Shown piece after piece: positions 1-8,764 of a stretch of DNA of 64,000 nt. How positions within the stretch are numbered: the first letter of the stretch is position 1; each line of letters starts with the position of its first letter. The position numbers and the translations under genes are program-made. The stretch is from a virus. The stretch is from the IMG/VR virus record IMGVR_UViG_3300034170_000023, positions 1 through 64,000 of that record. One strand, written 5' to 3'. Below the pieces are notes generated by a model that did not search any database, was not told the origin of the DNA, and worked only from the letters and a program-made list of their open reading frames with translations.

Positions 1-2
1 AG

Positions 3-406
3 AATGGCAGTAAATATTCTGATGGTAAGATTGGTATTAGATGCCTTCCTATTATCACCCAAGATAGTATTGCTTCTTGGCAATGGGATCAAGAGACTGG
101 CACTAAGATTACAGGGATGCTTCAGTGGAAGAATAAACCCGCTGGTTTACGTCAACTTGTAATGCTCACTGCTGGTCAGTATATTCCAATCCCCCGAGCT
201 AAATACATTCACTTCCGTAACAACCCTATCAAGGATAACCCGGAAGGGGTTTCTCCGCTAGCAAGTGTATGGCGGGCATGGAAGTATAAGGCTGCTCTAC
301 AAGAGCACGAAGCTATGGGGATCGCAGCAGACTTACGAGGTCTAAAGGTTCTATATATCCCTCCTCGGTATTTAGATCCTAATGCATCAGAGGAAGACAA
401 AGCGGT
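3..406 (+). CDS. Portal protein, 5' exon (gene starts before the window)
   Basis: Frame 3 is open from the first bases and reads as a phage portal protein: a block near 190-400 with KYIHFRNNP, GVSPLASVWRAWKYK and a conserved HEAMGIAADLRG stretch. The portal is the dodecameric ring at the head vertex through which DNA is packaged and to which the tail attaches. The frame hits a stop at 435-437, but the protein clearly resumes at about 1411, so this is the upstream exon of a split gene. The 3' end is placed at about 406-407 because GCGGTT (402-407) can pair with GGCCGC downstream as a group I intron P1 helix, leaving a U.G splice pair. The exact splice base is inferred. Confidence 0.8.
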
Positions 407-1410
407 TAAATGTGGGCCGCACGTCAGAGCAATTTGACGTTAAAAACTCTTTTAATTCGGTGAACCCCCAAACGTAAAGTCGTGGGCAATACCGAGCTAA
501 GTTCTCTTGTACACCTCCGAATATTAGTAGGAGGCTACATGAATAAAGTCCTTATAGAAAATTCTTTAGATTATTGGGTAACAGATACGGGTAGAGTTTT
601 TAGAGGTAAACGGGAATTAAAGAAGAATAAAGGAACTGTAGGTTACACAACAGTATCCATTGCATACATAAATGGTCCACGCAAACTTAAGTTTGTTCAT
701 CGTTTGGTTGCAGAAGCTTTTATTTCTAACCCTGAAAACAAACCTATCGTTAATCATAAAAATCTAGTAAAGAAAGACAATCGCATAGAAAATTTGGAAT
801 GGGTAACAGCACAAGAAAATTGTCGACACGCACATGATAACGGTGCACACAGGGTTGATAATGCTGCAACTTATTCCATGTACCCTATCGAACTAATCCA
901 TAAAATTTGTAGCTTGATACAAGAAGGTCGTAGGACCATCGATATTATCAAAGCATTGGCAGTTCCTAAACACTTAGTTCATGATATTAGGACTAAAAGA
1001 ATATGGAACCATATTAGTGATTTGTATGTATTTGTGAAAGCACGTACTCGCAGACTATCTGATCAAACTGCTGAATGGATTTGCAAGATGATTGTTGAAG
1101 GCAAAACACCAAAAGAAATTAAAGAGCTGTCGAGTGGAAAAGTTAACACTCACACAGTGAAAGATATAAAACAGAAAAAGAGCTATGCTGACATTTCTGG
1201 CAAGTATTTTTAATTAACTGGTGTACAAGAGAAAAAGTGTAACGACTATCGAAACGGCACAGAAATGTGGAACGGAGTAGAGTAGGGGCAAGTGCCCCGA
1301 AATGGAGAGCAACCCTAGAGGTTGAAGATATAGTCTACTCTCATGTGAAAGCATGAGCTGCACGTAAAGGTGCGGGAAGGGATTAACGAACCCTTTTGAA
1401 TATATGGCGG
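407..1410 (+). other. Group I self-splicing intron in the portal gene
   Basis: About 1 kb interrupts the portal frame. Core features are visible: a P1-like pairing GCGGTT/GGCCGC (402-407 with 415-420), a perfect ACGTCA/TGACGT stem (421-440), a P/Q-like pair TCGGT...ACCGA (about 457-495), an R-like segment near AACGACTATC (1241-1250), and the S-like AAGATATAGTC (1325-1335) that is nearly diagnostic of phage group I introns. Small stems GGGGCA/GCCCC, CATG/CATG and TGCAC/GGTGC follow, as in P8/P9 regions. The intron hosts an HNH gene. The 3' end is either 1407 or 1410: both end in G and keep the frame; the second gives exon junction ...KAV-EYYKQ. Confidence 0.85.
539..1213 (+). CDS. Intron-encoded HNH homing endonuclease
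   Basis: 224 residues, lying between the 5' and 3' core halves of the portal intron. Start chosen at ATG 539 because GTAGGAGG sits just upstream; a longer GTG-started frame from 482 would run into intron core sequence. The central block VHRLVAEAFISNP ... VNHK ... NRIENLEWVT is the HNH_3/NUMOD4-type endonuclease seen in phage introns. The C-terminal half has two repeats resembling helix-turn-helix NUMOD1/IENR modules (IDIIKALAVPKHLV and PKEIKELSSGKVNT), which probably contact DNA. Such enzymes cut the intronless allele so that the intron is copied into it. Activity here is inferred from family. Confidence 0.85.
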   Translation: MNKVLIENSLDYWVTDTGRVFRGKRELKKNKGTVGYTTVSIAYINGPRKLKFVHRLVAEAFISNPENKPIVNHKNLVKKDNRIENLEWVTAQENCRHAHDNGAHRVDNAATYSMYPIELIHKICSLIQEGRRTIDIIKALAVPKHLVHDIRTKRIWNHISDLYVFVKARTRRLSDQTAEWICKMIVEGKTPKEIKELSSGKVNTHTVKDIKQKKSYADISGKYF

Positions 1411-2077
1411 CGAATACTACAAACAGATTATGCGTAACCTACACACTAACGAACAGTCAGGTTTGATTCTGCCTCAAGTGTTGGATGATAAAGGTGAGCA
1501 ATACTTCAAGTTTGAACTGATGTCCATGACTGGTCAGAAGTCTTATGATGTAAGTGGTGTAATTAAGCGTTATGAGAAAGACATTATCACTGCATTGATG
1601 GCATCTCAAATGATGCTTGGCGGTGAGAATGGTGGTAGTTTCTCCCTTGCTGAATCCCTATCTAATATCTCTGAAATGGCTATTGAATCTAAGTTACTTG
1701 AAATTCAAGAACAACTTAATCATGACATGCTAAGACAGATATTTGAATTGAATGGTATGCGTACAGACGTAATGCCTGAGATTCGTTTCGGTAGTGTTGA
1801 TAAGACTGACCTTGATGTTCTATCTAAGTTTATTCAACGTGTGGGTGCAGTGGGTATGCTTGCTGATACACCAGAGACTATTAACTGGATCGCCCAACAA
1901 GCCAAGATGCCTAAGCCTTTTGATGATACTAGTATTGATCAAGAAACAGCTCGTGAAGCCCTTGTAGGGTTTACTAGCAATGCCGGTGAAGGTATGACTT
2001 CTGGTATGGGTAATGGTACAGGATCTTCCACAGGCTCATCAGGTGACAGTTCAACATCAAATGGAGAAAACACTTGA
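1411..2077 (+). CDS. Portal protein, 3' exon
   Basis: The portal frame resumes after the intron with EYYKQIMRNLHTNEQSG, a conserved portal segment, and ends at a TGA that overlaps the next gene's ATG. The C-terminal ~25 residues are a low-complexity G/S/T tail. The first in-frame ATG (1430) is internal to the conserved block, so it is not a real start: the upstream residues EYYKQI belong to the protein. Together with exon 1 (and more outside the window) this encodes the portal ring. Confidence 0.85.
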
Positions 2078-2640
2078 TGACTAAAGAAGATACAAAGAAA
2101 GGTTTAATGGATGGTTTCTTATCCTTGATTGAGAAAGCCTTTGGCTCTATAGAGAAAGAAACTCCTGATCAAGTATTGAAAGCTGAAGAAATGATTAGCT
2201 ATGAAGTTGTCTATGAGCCTGATGTTAAGGATGCTCATGGTGAATGGATGAGCACTGAAACTGTTGCTAAAGCTTGTGAAGACTTCAACCAATACTTAGA
2301 GGAAGGTGTTGTTCAACCTAACCTATTCCACCTTGAAAACACTGATGCTTTCACTATTGAGAAGTCTTGGATTGTTCCTGAGATCAATATGATTGTTGAA
2401 GCTACTGGTGAGAAAGTTAAAGCCGGTACTTGGATTGCCAAGATTAAGTATAACAGTGACCACCTATGGACACTAAAGAAAGCCGGTATTGTTGGTGGTG
2501 TCAGTATTGGTGCTATTGGCAAGGTCAATAAAAAGACTGGTGAAATCACTGATGTTTCTTTTGCTCCACAGGGAGAAACAACTACTACTGAAACTGGTAA
2601 GCCAAAGAACAAAAGGAAAAGGTTAGCTTATGCCCCTTGA
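2077..2640 (+). CDS. XkdF-like prohead protease
   Basis: 187 residues. The central block YEPDVKDAHGEWMSTETV, FHLENTDAF and GGVSIGAIG matches the XkdF family of putative phage serine proteases that mature the prohead by cutting scaffold and capsid. The residues around FHLEN and VSIG are candidates for the catalytic His and Ser; this is family inference. Start taken at ATG 2077, which overlaps the portal stop (TGATGA style); a TTG three bases earlier is possible. It overlaps the scaffold gene by 11 bases, the usual portal-protease-scaffold-capsid order. The C-terminus is basic (KNKRKR). Confidence 0.8.
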   Translation: MTKEDTKKGLMDGFLSLIEKAFGSIEKETPDQVLKAEEMISYEVVYEPDVKDAHGEWMSTETVAKACEDFNQYLEEGVVQPNLFHLENTDAFTIEKSWIVPEINMIVEATGEKVKAGTWIAKIKYNSDHLWTLKKAGIVGGVSIGAIGKVNKKTGEITDVSFAPQGETTTTETGKPKNKRKRLAYAP

Positions 2641-3586
2641 GATTACGAAAGTAGCCACAAAGAAAACTCCCCACTTAGCTCTATGTCATGAAGACCAAGG
2701 ATTCAGTGCTAACAATCGCTCTGTATCACTTCTGATGAAGTCCGGTGGTGAGTTCAGTGAAGAAGTACAGAAAGCTCTTATAGCTCTTGGTTATGATACT
2801 AATCATGCCCTTGTTAAAGCATTCTACAGCCAAACCCTTACTCAACTCACAGACCAGATTAAAGAACTGTATTGTGACGATGAAGATGATTGGCTGTATG
2901 TAGAAGACTTCGATGAAACACAAGCCATCTTCTGTATTGAAGGGTGTTTGTATTCTGTAAAGTATAGCAATTCAGACGGTGTTATCACGGTAGATGATAC
3001 TGCAACTCCGGTCACTAGAATGGTTTCTTACGATCCAGCCGAAGGCAAGATTGAGCTGTCTGAGCAAGCTGAAGATATGATTGAAGATGGCACTTATAAG
3101 CTTGTAAAAAAAGCTCTTAATAATCCTGAGACAGTCAAGCGGTTAGAAACTATTTTCAAGACTGCTATTAATAAAGACAATCAAACCCTTAAATCTAAAG
3201 TACAGGATACTCCCTTGAAAGAAGAAATCGAAAAAGCCGTCGCTGCCGTGGAAACCCTCCTGAAAGCACAGATCCATGCACAAACTGAAGCTCTGGAAAA
3301 AGCCAGCCTTCGTATTAAAGAACTAGAACAAACTGCTGTTACCAAATCTCGTAAGGAACTGTTGTCCTCTGTTGAAGAAGATGCAGTTAAACTTGACGCT
3401 CTGGTTAAGTCACTGGAAACACTTGGTGATGAAGCATTCGCTGTTGTAGCTGCAACTATGGTTGAGAAAGCTGCTGTCGTTGAACAAAGTGGTCTATTCA
3501 AACAAACATCCGTGCATATGAAAGTAGAAGAATCCGATGAAGGTTCTTTTGATGCAATGATGAAAGCCAAATACGCTGCCAAGTAA
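2630..3586 (+). CDS. Probable head scaffold protein
   Basis: 318 residues, between the protease and the decoration/capsid genes, where phages of this layout keep the scaffold. The N-terminal half is mixed; residues ~185-300 are strongly alpha-helical and charged (long runs of E, K, A and L suggesting coiled coil), typical of scaffolds removed by the protease. The N-terminal half does not match a family I can name, so a fused function is possible. Expected to shape the prohead and then be cleaved. Assigned from position and composition more than from motif. Confidence 0.6.
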   Translation: MPLEITKVATKKTPHLALCHEDQGFSANNRSVSLLMKSGGEFSEEVQKALIALGYDTNHALVKAFYSQTLTQLTDQIKELYCDDEDDWLYVEDFDETQAIFCIEGCLYSVKYSNSDGVITVDDTATPVTRMVSYDPAEGKIELSEQAEDMIEDGTYKLVKKALNNPETVKRLETIFKTAINKDNQTLKSKVQDTPLKEEIEKAVAAVETLLKAQIHAQTEALEKASLRIKELEQTAVTKSRKELLSSVEEDAVKLDALVKSLETLGDEAFAVVAATMVEKAAVVEQSGLFKQTSVHMKVEESDEGSFDAMMKAKYAAK

Positions 3587-3614
3587 TTTTAAATAATAAC
3601 AAAGGAAATATACA

Positions 3615-4082
3615 ATGCCACTAATTCAACGTCCTTATCAACTTCTGTCTGACCTCGTTGTACATGAAGTTGATCCATGTGTAGGTTACGCTCGAAAAGT
3701 TGTAGATGTAACTGTAGCTGCAAACACCACCATTAAACTTGGTTCTGTTGTGTTCCGTGCCAAAGGTACTGACCCAACTGTAGCATACTCTGTTGTAGCA
3801 GACGCTACTAGCTTTGTAACCACCAATGAATTTGCTGTTGTTATCGGCGACTTCTACGGTTATGAACTCTCTACAATTGCACTGACTGCTGCTACCAGCC
3901 CTCAGAAAATTACTGTTTACAAACGCGGCCAAGTGATCCTAAAAGACTTCACTCTTCTTGCTGCTGTTAAACTAAACTTTGCTGGCATCACTGATACCCA
4001 ATTTGGTGTTCTGAAGCATCTTCTTGAACTCCAAGATGTGCTGGTCGAAACCGCTGGTACTATTGTTCGTCCATCTATCTAA
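3615..4082 (+). CDS. Head decoration/stabilisation protein
   Basis: 155 residues directly upstream of the capsid gene with its own AAAGGAAATATACA ribosome site. Beta-rich, T/V/A-rich sequence with conserved-looking elements VVFRAKGTDPTV and FAVVIGDFYG; capsid-cementing proteins of the lambda gpD type occur next to E-type capsid genes. It is probably bound at capsid three-fold positions to reinforce the expanded head. A domain search would settle gpD-like fold versus an unrelated decoration protein. Confidence 0.6.
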   Translation: MPLIQRPYQLLSDLVVHEVDPCVGYARKVVDVTVAANTTIKLGSVVFRAKGTDPTVAYSVVADATSFVTTNEFAVVIGDFYGYELSTIALTAATSPQKITVYKRGQVILKDFTLLAAVKLNFAGITDTQFGVLKHLLELQDVLVETAGTIVRPSI

Positions 4083-4101
4083 TTTCGGAGTTTAAAATAA
4101 T

Positions 4102-5175
4102 ATGGCACTTTCGTATAACCCTAACAACCTCAACCAAGTAGTAGACCTATCCACTCAGATCAACTACATCCCTAACCAATGGGGTCTGTACAACAGCCTT
4201 GGTATGTTCTCTAATGAGATGCTGGCTACCCGTACTGCTTTGGTTCCTCGCTTCCAACAAGCTCTGACCATCACTGGTGATCGTGGCTGGGATGAACGCA
4301 ATAGCGTGCAGGGTAACTACACCCGTGATGCATTGCTAATTCAAGTTCCTCACTTCCCACTAGATGATAGCATCACCCCTAACGATATTAACGGTATGGT
4401 TGACTTTACCAACGTCTTCGCTGGTATCCAAACTGAATCTGTTAACCTTGTTCGTGATCGTAAAATGCAAATGGCTCGTCAGAGTCACGCACAACGTCTG
4501 GAACTGGCTCGTGCTCAGTTGATCAATGACGGTACTGTGTACGCTCCAAACGGCACCATGAAGACCTCTTACGGTAGCACTGTAAACTTCTTCCAAGAGT
4601 TCGGCGTTACTCAGACTGCTCTTACTCTGGCATTGAATGACCTGACCCAAGATCCTTTGGCTGGCGTTGAACCAATCATTGCAACCATCCAAGATCGTCT
4701 GCAAAATGGTGTATTCAACTACGAAGGCATCATGTGTGTTTGCTCGCCTGAGTTCTTCTCCAAGCTGATTGCTCATCCATTCGTTCGTGATACCTACAAG
4801 TATTTCAACCAACAACAATCAGCTATGTTGCTGAATGGTCGTTTGAGTGCTCCGGGTTCTATGGGTCTTGATGATCGTTTCCGTTCTTTCAGCTACGGTG
4901 GTGTTACTTTCGTTGAATACCGTGGTTCGATTGGTGGTCAGTTGCTGGTTCCAGCTAACGAAGCTCGTGCATTCCCACTGCAACGTGACGGCTCCATGTA
5001 CAAAACCTACTACAGCCCTGCTCCACGTTTCAGCACTGTAAACCGTCCAGCTTCAGAAGTTTACTACTTCGAACACCGTAACGATAAAGATGACATCATT
5101 GAAATCATGACTGAATCTAACTTCGCTAACGCTGTACTTCGTCCACAAGCTATTATCAAACTAACCATCGTTTGA
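4102..5175 (+). CDS. Major capsid protein, protein E family
   Basis: 357 residues starting MALSYNPNNL. The sequence is typical of the phage capsid protein E family (PF03864): N-terminal GMFSNEMLATRTALVPRF, central FDLs for the E-loop region, and C-terminal blocks SYGGVTFVEYRG and VPANEARAFPL, then DDIIEIMTESNF. Codon use shifts to strongly preferred codons compared with neighbours, as expected for a highly expressed gene. A hairpin terminator follows. This is the shell protein of the head. Confidence 0.92.
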   Translation: MALSYNPNNLNQVVDLSTQINYIPNQWGLYNSLGMFSNEMLATRTALVPRFQQALTITGDRGWDERNSVQGNYTRDALLIQVPHFPLDDSITPNDINGMVDFTNVFAGIQTESVNLVRDRKMQMARQSHAQRLELARAQLINDGTVYAPNGTMKTSYGSTVNFFQEFGVTQTALTLALNDLTQDPLAGVEPIIATIQDRLQNGVFNYEGIMCVCSPEFFSKLIAHPFVRDTYKYFNQQQSAMLLNGRLSAPGSMGLDDRFRSFSYGGVTFVEYRGSIGGQLLVPANEARAFPLQRDGSMYKTYYSPAPRFSTVNRPASEVYYFEHRNDKDDIIEIMTESNFANAVLRPQAIIKLTIV

Positions 5176-5182
5176 TAATTAA

Positions 5183-5208
5183 GGGGCTGTAAAGCAGCCC
5201 CATTGTTT
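5183..5208 (+). terminator. Hairpin terminator after the capsid gene
   Basis: GGGGCTG TAAAG CAGCCCC (5183-5201), a 7-bp perfect stem, followed by ATTGTTTTA. It lies in the short gap between capsid and the next gene, so it probably reduces transcription past the capsid gene. A near copy occurs at 10240. Confidence 0.75.
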
Positions 5209-5216
5209 TAGGAGTT

Positions 5217-5456
5217 ATGAATATGGCTGCAACACCCGTTGTTGGTGCTGGTTATATCACAGCAGTAAAGAGCATCGCTGCTCAGATTAATGCTGGTACT
5301 GCTGTTCCTGCTGCAACTACTACTGTAAATGGCGCTGTAAAGAAAGCTGCCTTGGTGGCTGTCCCTGCAACCTTTGCTGACCTTGCTGCTGTACGAACTT
5401 GGGCTGCTGCTTTGACTGCCTCCCTTATCGCTGCTGGTGAAATGTCCGCAACCTAA
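5217..5456 (+). CDS. Small Ala-rich structural protein, possible head fibre-like
   Basis: 79 residues, extremely rich in Ala, Thr and Val. The closing segment TFADLAAVRTWAAALTASLI resembles the short helical repeat found at the end of phage head-fibre and neighbouring small structural proteins. Ribosome site TTAGGAGTT directly precedes ATG 5217. Between capsid and connector genes, so a virion protein is likely. The exact role is unknown. Confidence 0.5.
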   Translation: MNMAATPVVGAGYITAVKSIAAQINAGTAVPAATTTVNGAVKKAALVAVPATFADLAAVRTWAAALTASLIAAGEMSAT

Positions 5457-5499
5457 ATAATGTGTCTCTGTGGTTCTTCTCCACAGAATAAGGAGAAGT

Positions 5500-5961
5500 A
5501 TGGCAACACTCACAGATGACCAAAAGATGATGATCATTAGGTTAGTAATTGGGGATGTTCCAAACAACCCCTTTTACCCTATGTTCATTGACGAAGAATA
5601 CTTAGCCTTCCTGTCTTATAATAAAGGTGTTGTTCAAAGGGCAATTCGTATGGCTGCCATTGGTGCCAGTATGATGCTTGCAACAATCAACTATAAAGAG
5701 ATGGTTGGGGATGAACAAGTCTGGTCTAACGTAAGTCGTGACTACCAGAAAGCTCTACAAGCACTGATTTCTGAAAGCGCTATTAACAACTTGGCTGACG
5801 GTATTATGCCGTATGCTTCTGGTATCTCTTATAAAGATATGGCAAGCAACAATGCTAATTGGGATAATGTCCGTCCAGAGATTTCTTATATTAACAGAGA
5901 GATGCACGCAAATGTATTCTTTAATAATAGAGTGATCCAATGGCCCTTAATTATCGTCTGA
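5500..5961 (+). CDS. Head-tail connector (head completion) protein
   Basis: 153 residues. Start at ATG 5500 chosen because AAGGAG lies 4 bases upstream; the frame is open farther but without a ribosome site. Mostly helical (FIDEEYLAFLSYNKGVVQRAIRMAA), as in the adaptor proteins that dock on the portal. Position directly after the capsid and before the head-closure gene supports this. Overlaps the next gene by 22 bases. Confidence 0.6.
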   Translation: MATLTDDQKMMIIRLVIGDVPNNPFYPMFIDEEYLAFLSYNKGVVQRAIRMAAIGASMMLATINYKEMVGDEQVWSNVSRDYQKALQALISESAINNLADGIMPYASGISYKDMASNNANWDNVRPEISYINREMHANVFFNNRVIQWPLIIV

Positions 5962-6326
5962 TTAAATTCTCTGATTTAGTAGTATCCCGTGGATCTCAAG
6001 GTCACTATTTGGATGGTGATTGGGTGGCAGGGGATGTAACAACTTTTACTATCAAAGCTAAAATCCAACCTCTGAAAGATACAGAACTCCTACTTCTGCC
6101 AGAGTCTTCAAGAAATAGGTCTTGGGTTAAGGTTTACATCCAAGAAGGTCAAGTTGCAACACACTCTGCGTTACGTGCTGCCCAACAAGGCCCACAAGGA
6201 TTTGACCCTGACTTTTTTACTTGGCAGGGCTATAAGTACGAAGTTATGAAAGACCGAAACTATGACAACTCTGTAATAGATCACACAAGAGTTTTTGCTG
6301 CTCGGGTTGAAGTCACCCCAAACTAA
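5940..6326 (+). CDS. Head closure / neck protein
   Basis: 128 residues, ATG inside the end of the connector gene. Beta-rich with WLPES-type and GYKYEVMKDRNYDNSVIDHTR elements typical of head-closure (stopper) proteins of siphovirus/myovirus necks. Likely plugs the portal channel after packaging. Assignment comes from order and general sequence character. Confidence 0.55.
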   Translation: MALNYRLIKFSDLVVSRGSQGHYLDGDWVAGDVTTFTIKAKIQPLKDTELLLLPESSRNRSWVKVYIQEGQVATHSALRAAQQGPQGFDPDFFTWQGYKYEVMKDRNYDNSVIDHTRVFAARVEVTPN

Positions 6327-6336
6327 GGAAATTAAA

Positions 6337-6831
6337 ATGTCCCTCACCAAAGATACTAAAGTTTGGGATAGTCTAAAGAAAGGATTTCTTGAAGCTGCTG
6401 AGAAAGAGATTCAACTTGGCTGGTTCCCAGAACAACGCTATGGGCCTGACAATCACAACCTCCCAATGGCTTACGTGGCTAGGATGAACGAAGAGGGGCA
6501 TGTTAACGGATTTAATTCTTTATTCCCCGGAGCTATTACACCACCTAGACCGTTCATGCGTGTTGGGCTGAAAGAGGCACTTATTAGTGGTTCAAATACT
6601 GCTCAATTCAACGCAATGATCAAAGCTGTGGTAAGTGGTCAGTCTGTACTTAAGTCGTTTAAAGAGGCTCTAAATCCCCTTGAACACACGCTTAGAAAGG
6701 TGATGATGGATTGGGATACTCCCGGAAACGCCAAGTCAACAATAGCCTTGAAAGGTTTTGATGATCCTCTTCGTAACTCTGGAGAGTTAATAGCTAACGT
6801 CACTGCCAAGGTGATGAACAAACAAGAATAG
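6337..6831 (+). CDS. Neck / tail completion protein (HK97 gp10-like)
   Basis: 164 residues; start at ATG 6337, with TAAGGAAA before it. Contains PPRPFMRVGLKEAL and, near the C-terminus, a DPLRNSGELIANVTAKV segment, the signature 'LxDTGxLxxSI' type end of gp10-like neck proteins. It should sit at the head-tail junction and help join the two. The frame is open upstream to 6295 but inside the previous gene. Confidence 0.7.
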   Translation: MSLTKDTKVWDSLKKGFLEAAEKEIQLGWFPEQRYGPDNHNLPMAYVARMNEEGHVNGFNSLFPGAITPPRPFMRVGLKEALISGSNTAQFNAMIKAVVSGQSVLKSFKEALNPLEHTLRKVMMDWDTPGNAKSTIALKGFDDPLRNSGELIANVTAKVMNKQE

Positions 6832-6839
6832 GAATTATC

Positions 6840-7373
6840 ATGGCAGTATACACAGATGTTAGAACAGGACTTAGGAATATAGCTGTTGCTGCACTCTCAG
6901 AGTTCACTTCTCCCCAAGTCATCTTCTCCAATTCAAGTGGTACAGAGCCTTCTGGTAGCTATGTCGTCGTTAATATTCTGGCTATTGAACAGATAGGTCA
7001 TAGAAGTAACTCTTCCAAACTAGATAGCCTTGGAAGACTTTCTACTATGGTTTCCTATGAAGTACAAGCTCAGTATAGTTTCATTGGTAGTGCTTCCGGT
7101 GATATGGCTCAAAGCTTCACACAAAGAATTAATAATAATCAAACAAGCTTGAATGCTCAGACAGCCAATAACCTTAGAGTTATGCGTAAGAGTAGCCTTC
7201 GTAGAGCACCACAGTTAAGAGATACCAAGTGGGTTGAGTATCATAACATTGATGTCACCTTCTCTTATAACGTAGTTACACAAGAAGCTGTGGATGAGAT
7301 TGATGTTGTAATCATTCAAAATCAAGCCACAAATTACACATTCACAGTGCCTCCGGGCCAAGCTATCCCATAG
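6840..7373 (+). CDS. Phage neck/tail terminator protein
   Basis: 177 residues, starting 8 bases after the previous stop with GGAATTATC as ribosome site. The conserved-looking RRAPQLRDTKWVEYHNIDVTFSY block is typical of gp12-like neck terminator proteins that cap the tail tube and sheath and dock to the neck. Directly precedes the sheath gene, the expected place. Confidence 0.65.
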   Translation: MAVYTDVRTGLRNIAVAALSEFTSPQVIFSNSSGTEPSGSYVVVNILAIEQIGHRSNSSKLDSLGRLSTMVSYEVQAQYSFIGSASGDMAQSFTQRINNNQTSLNAQTANNLRVMRKSSLRRAPQLRDTKWVEYHNIDVTFSYNVVTQEAVDEIDVVIIQNQATNYTFTVPPGQAIP

Positions 7374-7413
7374 CAATCCCGTAGCAGTAGCTACATTAAA
7401 TAGGAATTATAAA

Positions 7414-8703
7414 TTGAGCGACCTCGACAGTATTGTCTCTATCCAACTCACCCGTGCATCTACTCCCGTTACCACTGCTAGCTTCTCTATCCCACTGATC
7501 CTAGCTCACTTCACAAACTTTGCTGAACGTACTCGTGTGTATACAAGCATTGCTGGTGTATTAGCTGACTTCAAGTCCACTGACCCTGTATATTCTATGG
7601 CAGCACAGTTGTTTGGTCAGTCTACTGTTGGTGCTACCCCTTCAAGCATTGTTGTAGGTCGCCGACAAGTTGACCTAGTTACTGGTGTACCAACAGTTGC
7701 AAACTTGGCTGTCTATACTGTCACTATCAATGGTGTTACTTATAGCTTCACTAGTGGTGCATCAGCAACAGCTATTGCTATCTGTGCAGGCTTGAAGATT
7801 GCTGTTGGCACTGTAGCTGGTATTACCTTTGTAGATAAGTTGGACGGCACTTTCACAGTAGCTCCTTCAACTGTTGGCGCTAATTGGAGTGTTACTACTT
7901 CTGCTAACCTAGTCCTTACAGCAACCACCCCTACAGAAACTCATGTAGATGCATTGGCTGCCGTTAACGCTAGTAATAGCACTTGGTACTGCCTAGTAGC
8001 ACGCACCCACACTCAAGCTGAAGTAGTAGCTTTGAATGGCGCAGTTACAGCATTGCGTAAAATTTATGGCACGTCTACCCAAGATGCTGCTGTAATTACC
8101 ACTGGCACCACTGACGTTGCGGCTGTCCTAAGTGCTGCAAGTGCAGGTCGTACTTTTGGTGTATACCTCCCAACTGCGGACACTGAATTCCCTGAAGCTG
8201 CTTGGGTTGGGGCTCAACTATCCTACACTCCGGGCAGTAACGACTGGGACTTCAAACAAGCAGTTAACGTCACAGCTTCAGTATTGTCAGAGACTGCACA
8301 AGCAAATCTGCGTACTAAGAAATGTAATATGTATACCCGTAAAGGTGGTGTTGCAGTATTCCAAGACGGTAATATGTTTGATGGTTCTCCAATTGACCAA
8401 GTGGTGATCACAGATTGGCTGTATGCACGTCTTCAGGAGCAAATATTTTTCCGTATTATTAACTCCTTGAAGATTCCTATGACCAACCCCGGTCTGGTAA
8501 TTGTTGAAAACGAAATCCGATCTGTCTTATCCCAAGCCCAAGCAAATGGAGCTATTGACCGGGGTTGGAGTGTTACAGTACCAGACGTCTTAAGCATCCC
8601 TGAGAACATGCGAGCACTACGCACTGCTGGTGTATTCCAGTTCAATTGCCGTCTCGCCGGTTCCATCAGATCTGTAAATGTCCAAGGTTACTTGGCCGTG
8701 TAG
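7414..8703 (+). CDS. Tail sheath protein (DUF3383 type)
   Basis: 429 residues with a TTG start (7414) after AATAGGAATTATAAA. N-terminus LDSIVSIQLTRASTPVT and FNRVYTSIAGVLADF-like block, YTPGSNDWDFKQ, and C-terminal NPGLVIVENEIRSVLSQAQANGAIDRGW are DUF3383-type contractile sheath features. It forms the outer tube that contracts to drive the inner tube into the host. Use of TTG rather than ATG recurs in several key genes here. Followed immediately by an inserted HNH gene. Confidence 0.85.
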   Translation: MSDLDSIVSIQLTRASTPVTTASFSIPLILAHFTNFAERTRVYTSIAGVLADFKSTDPVYSMAAQLFGQSTVGATPSSIVVGRRQVDLVTGVPTVANLAVYTVTINGVTYSFTSGASATAIAICAGLKIAVGTVAGITFVDKLDGTFTVAPSTVGANWSVTTSANLVLTATTPTETHVDALAAVNASNSTWYCLVARTHTQAEVVALNGAVTALRKIYGTSTQDAAVITTGTTDVAAVLSAASAGRTFGVYLPTADTEFPEAAWVGAQLSYTPGSNDWDFKQAVNVTASVLSETAQANLRTKKCNMYTRKGGVAVFQDGNMFDGSPIDQVVITDWLYARLQEQIFFRIINSLKIPMTNPGLVIVENEIRSVLSQAQANGAIDRGWSVTVPDVLSIPENMRALRTAGVFQFNCRLAGSIRSVNVQGYLAV

Positions 8704-8732
8704 TTGACTTCCTCTTGTTATAGTGATACACT
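8704..8732 (+). promoter_or_regulatory. Sigma-70-like promoter of the inserted HNH gene
   Basis: TTGACT (8704-8709), 17-base spacer, TACACT (8727-8732), beginning right at the sheath stop codon. It would give the endonuclease gene its own transcript inside the late operon. Confidence 0.6.
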
Positions 8733-8764
8733 CTTTCCTTACAAATAAGTCAGGAGTGTGTATT

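Noticed and set aside
329-335. Continuing the portal frame to the stop at 435-437 as the true protein end (CGPHVRAI)
   Set aside because: The downstream exon carries conserved portal sequence, and group I intron core elements lie between, so the tail is intron-encoded.
3181-3582. Antisense ORF of 133 residues
   Set aside because: It is a shadow of the scaffold gene on the other strand, with low-complexity Ser/Thr/Ala composition and no ribosome site.
4360-4818. Antisense ORF of 152 residues inside the capsid gene
   Set aside because: Shadow of a strongly biased capsid gene; no start context, no family resemblance.
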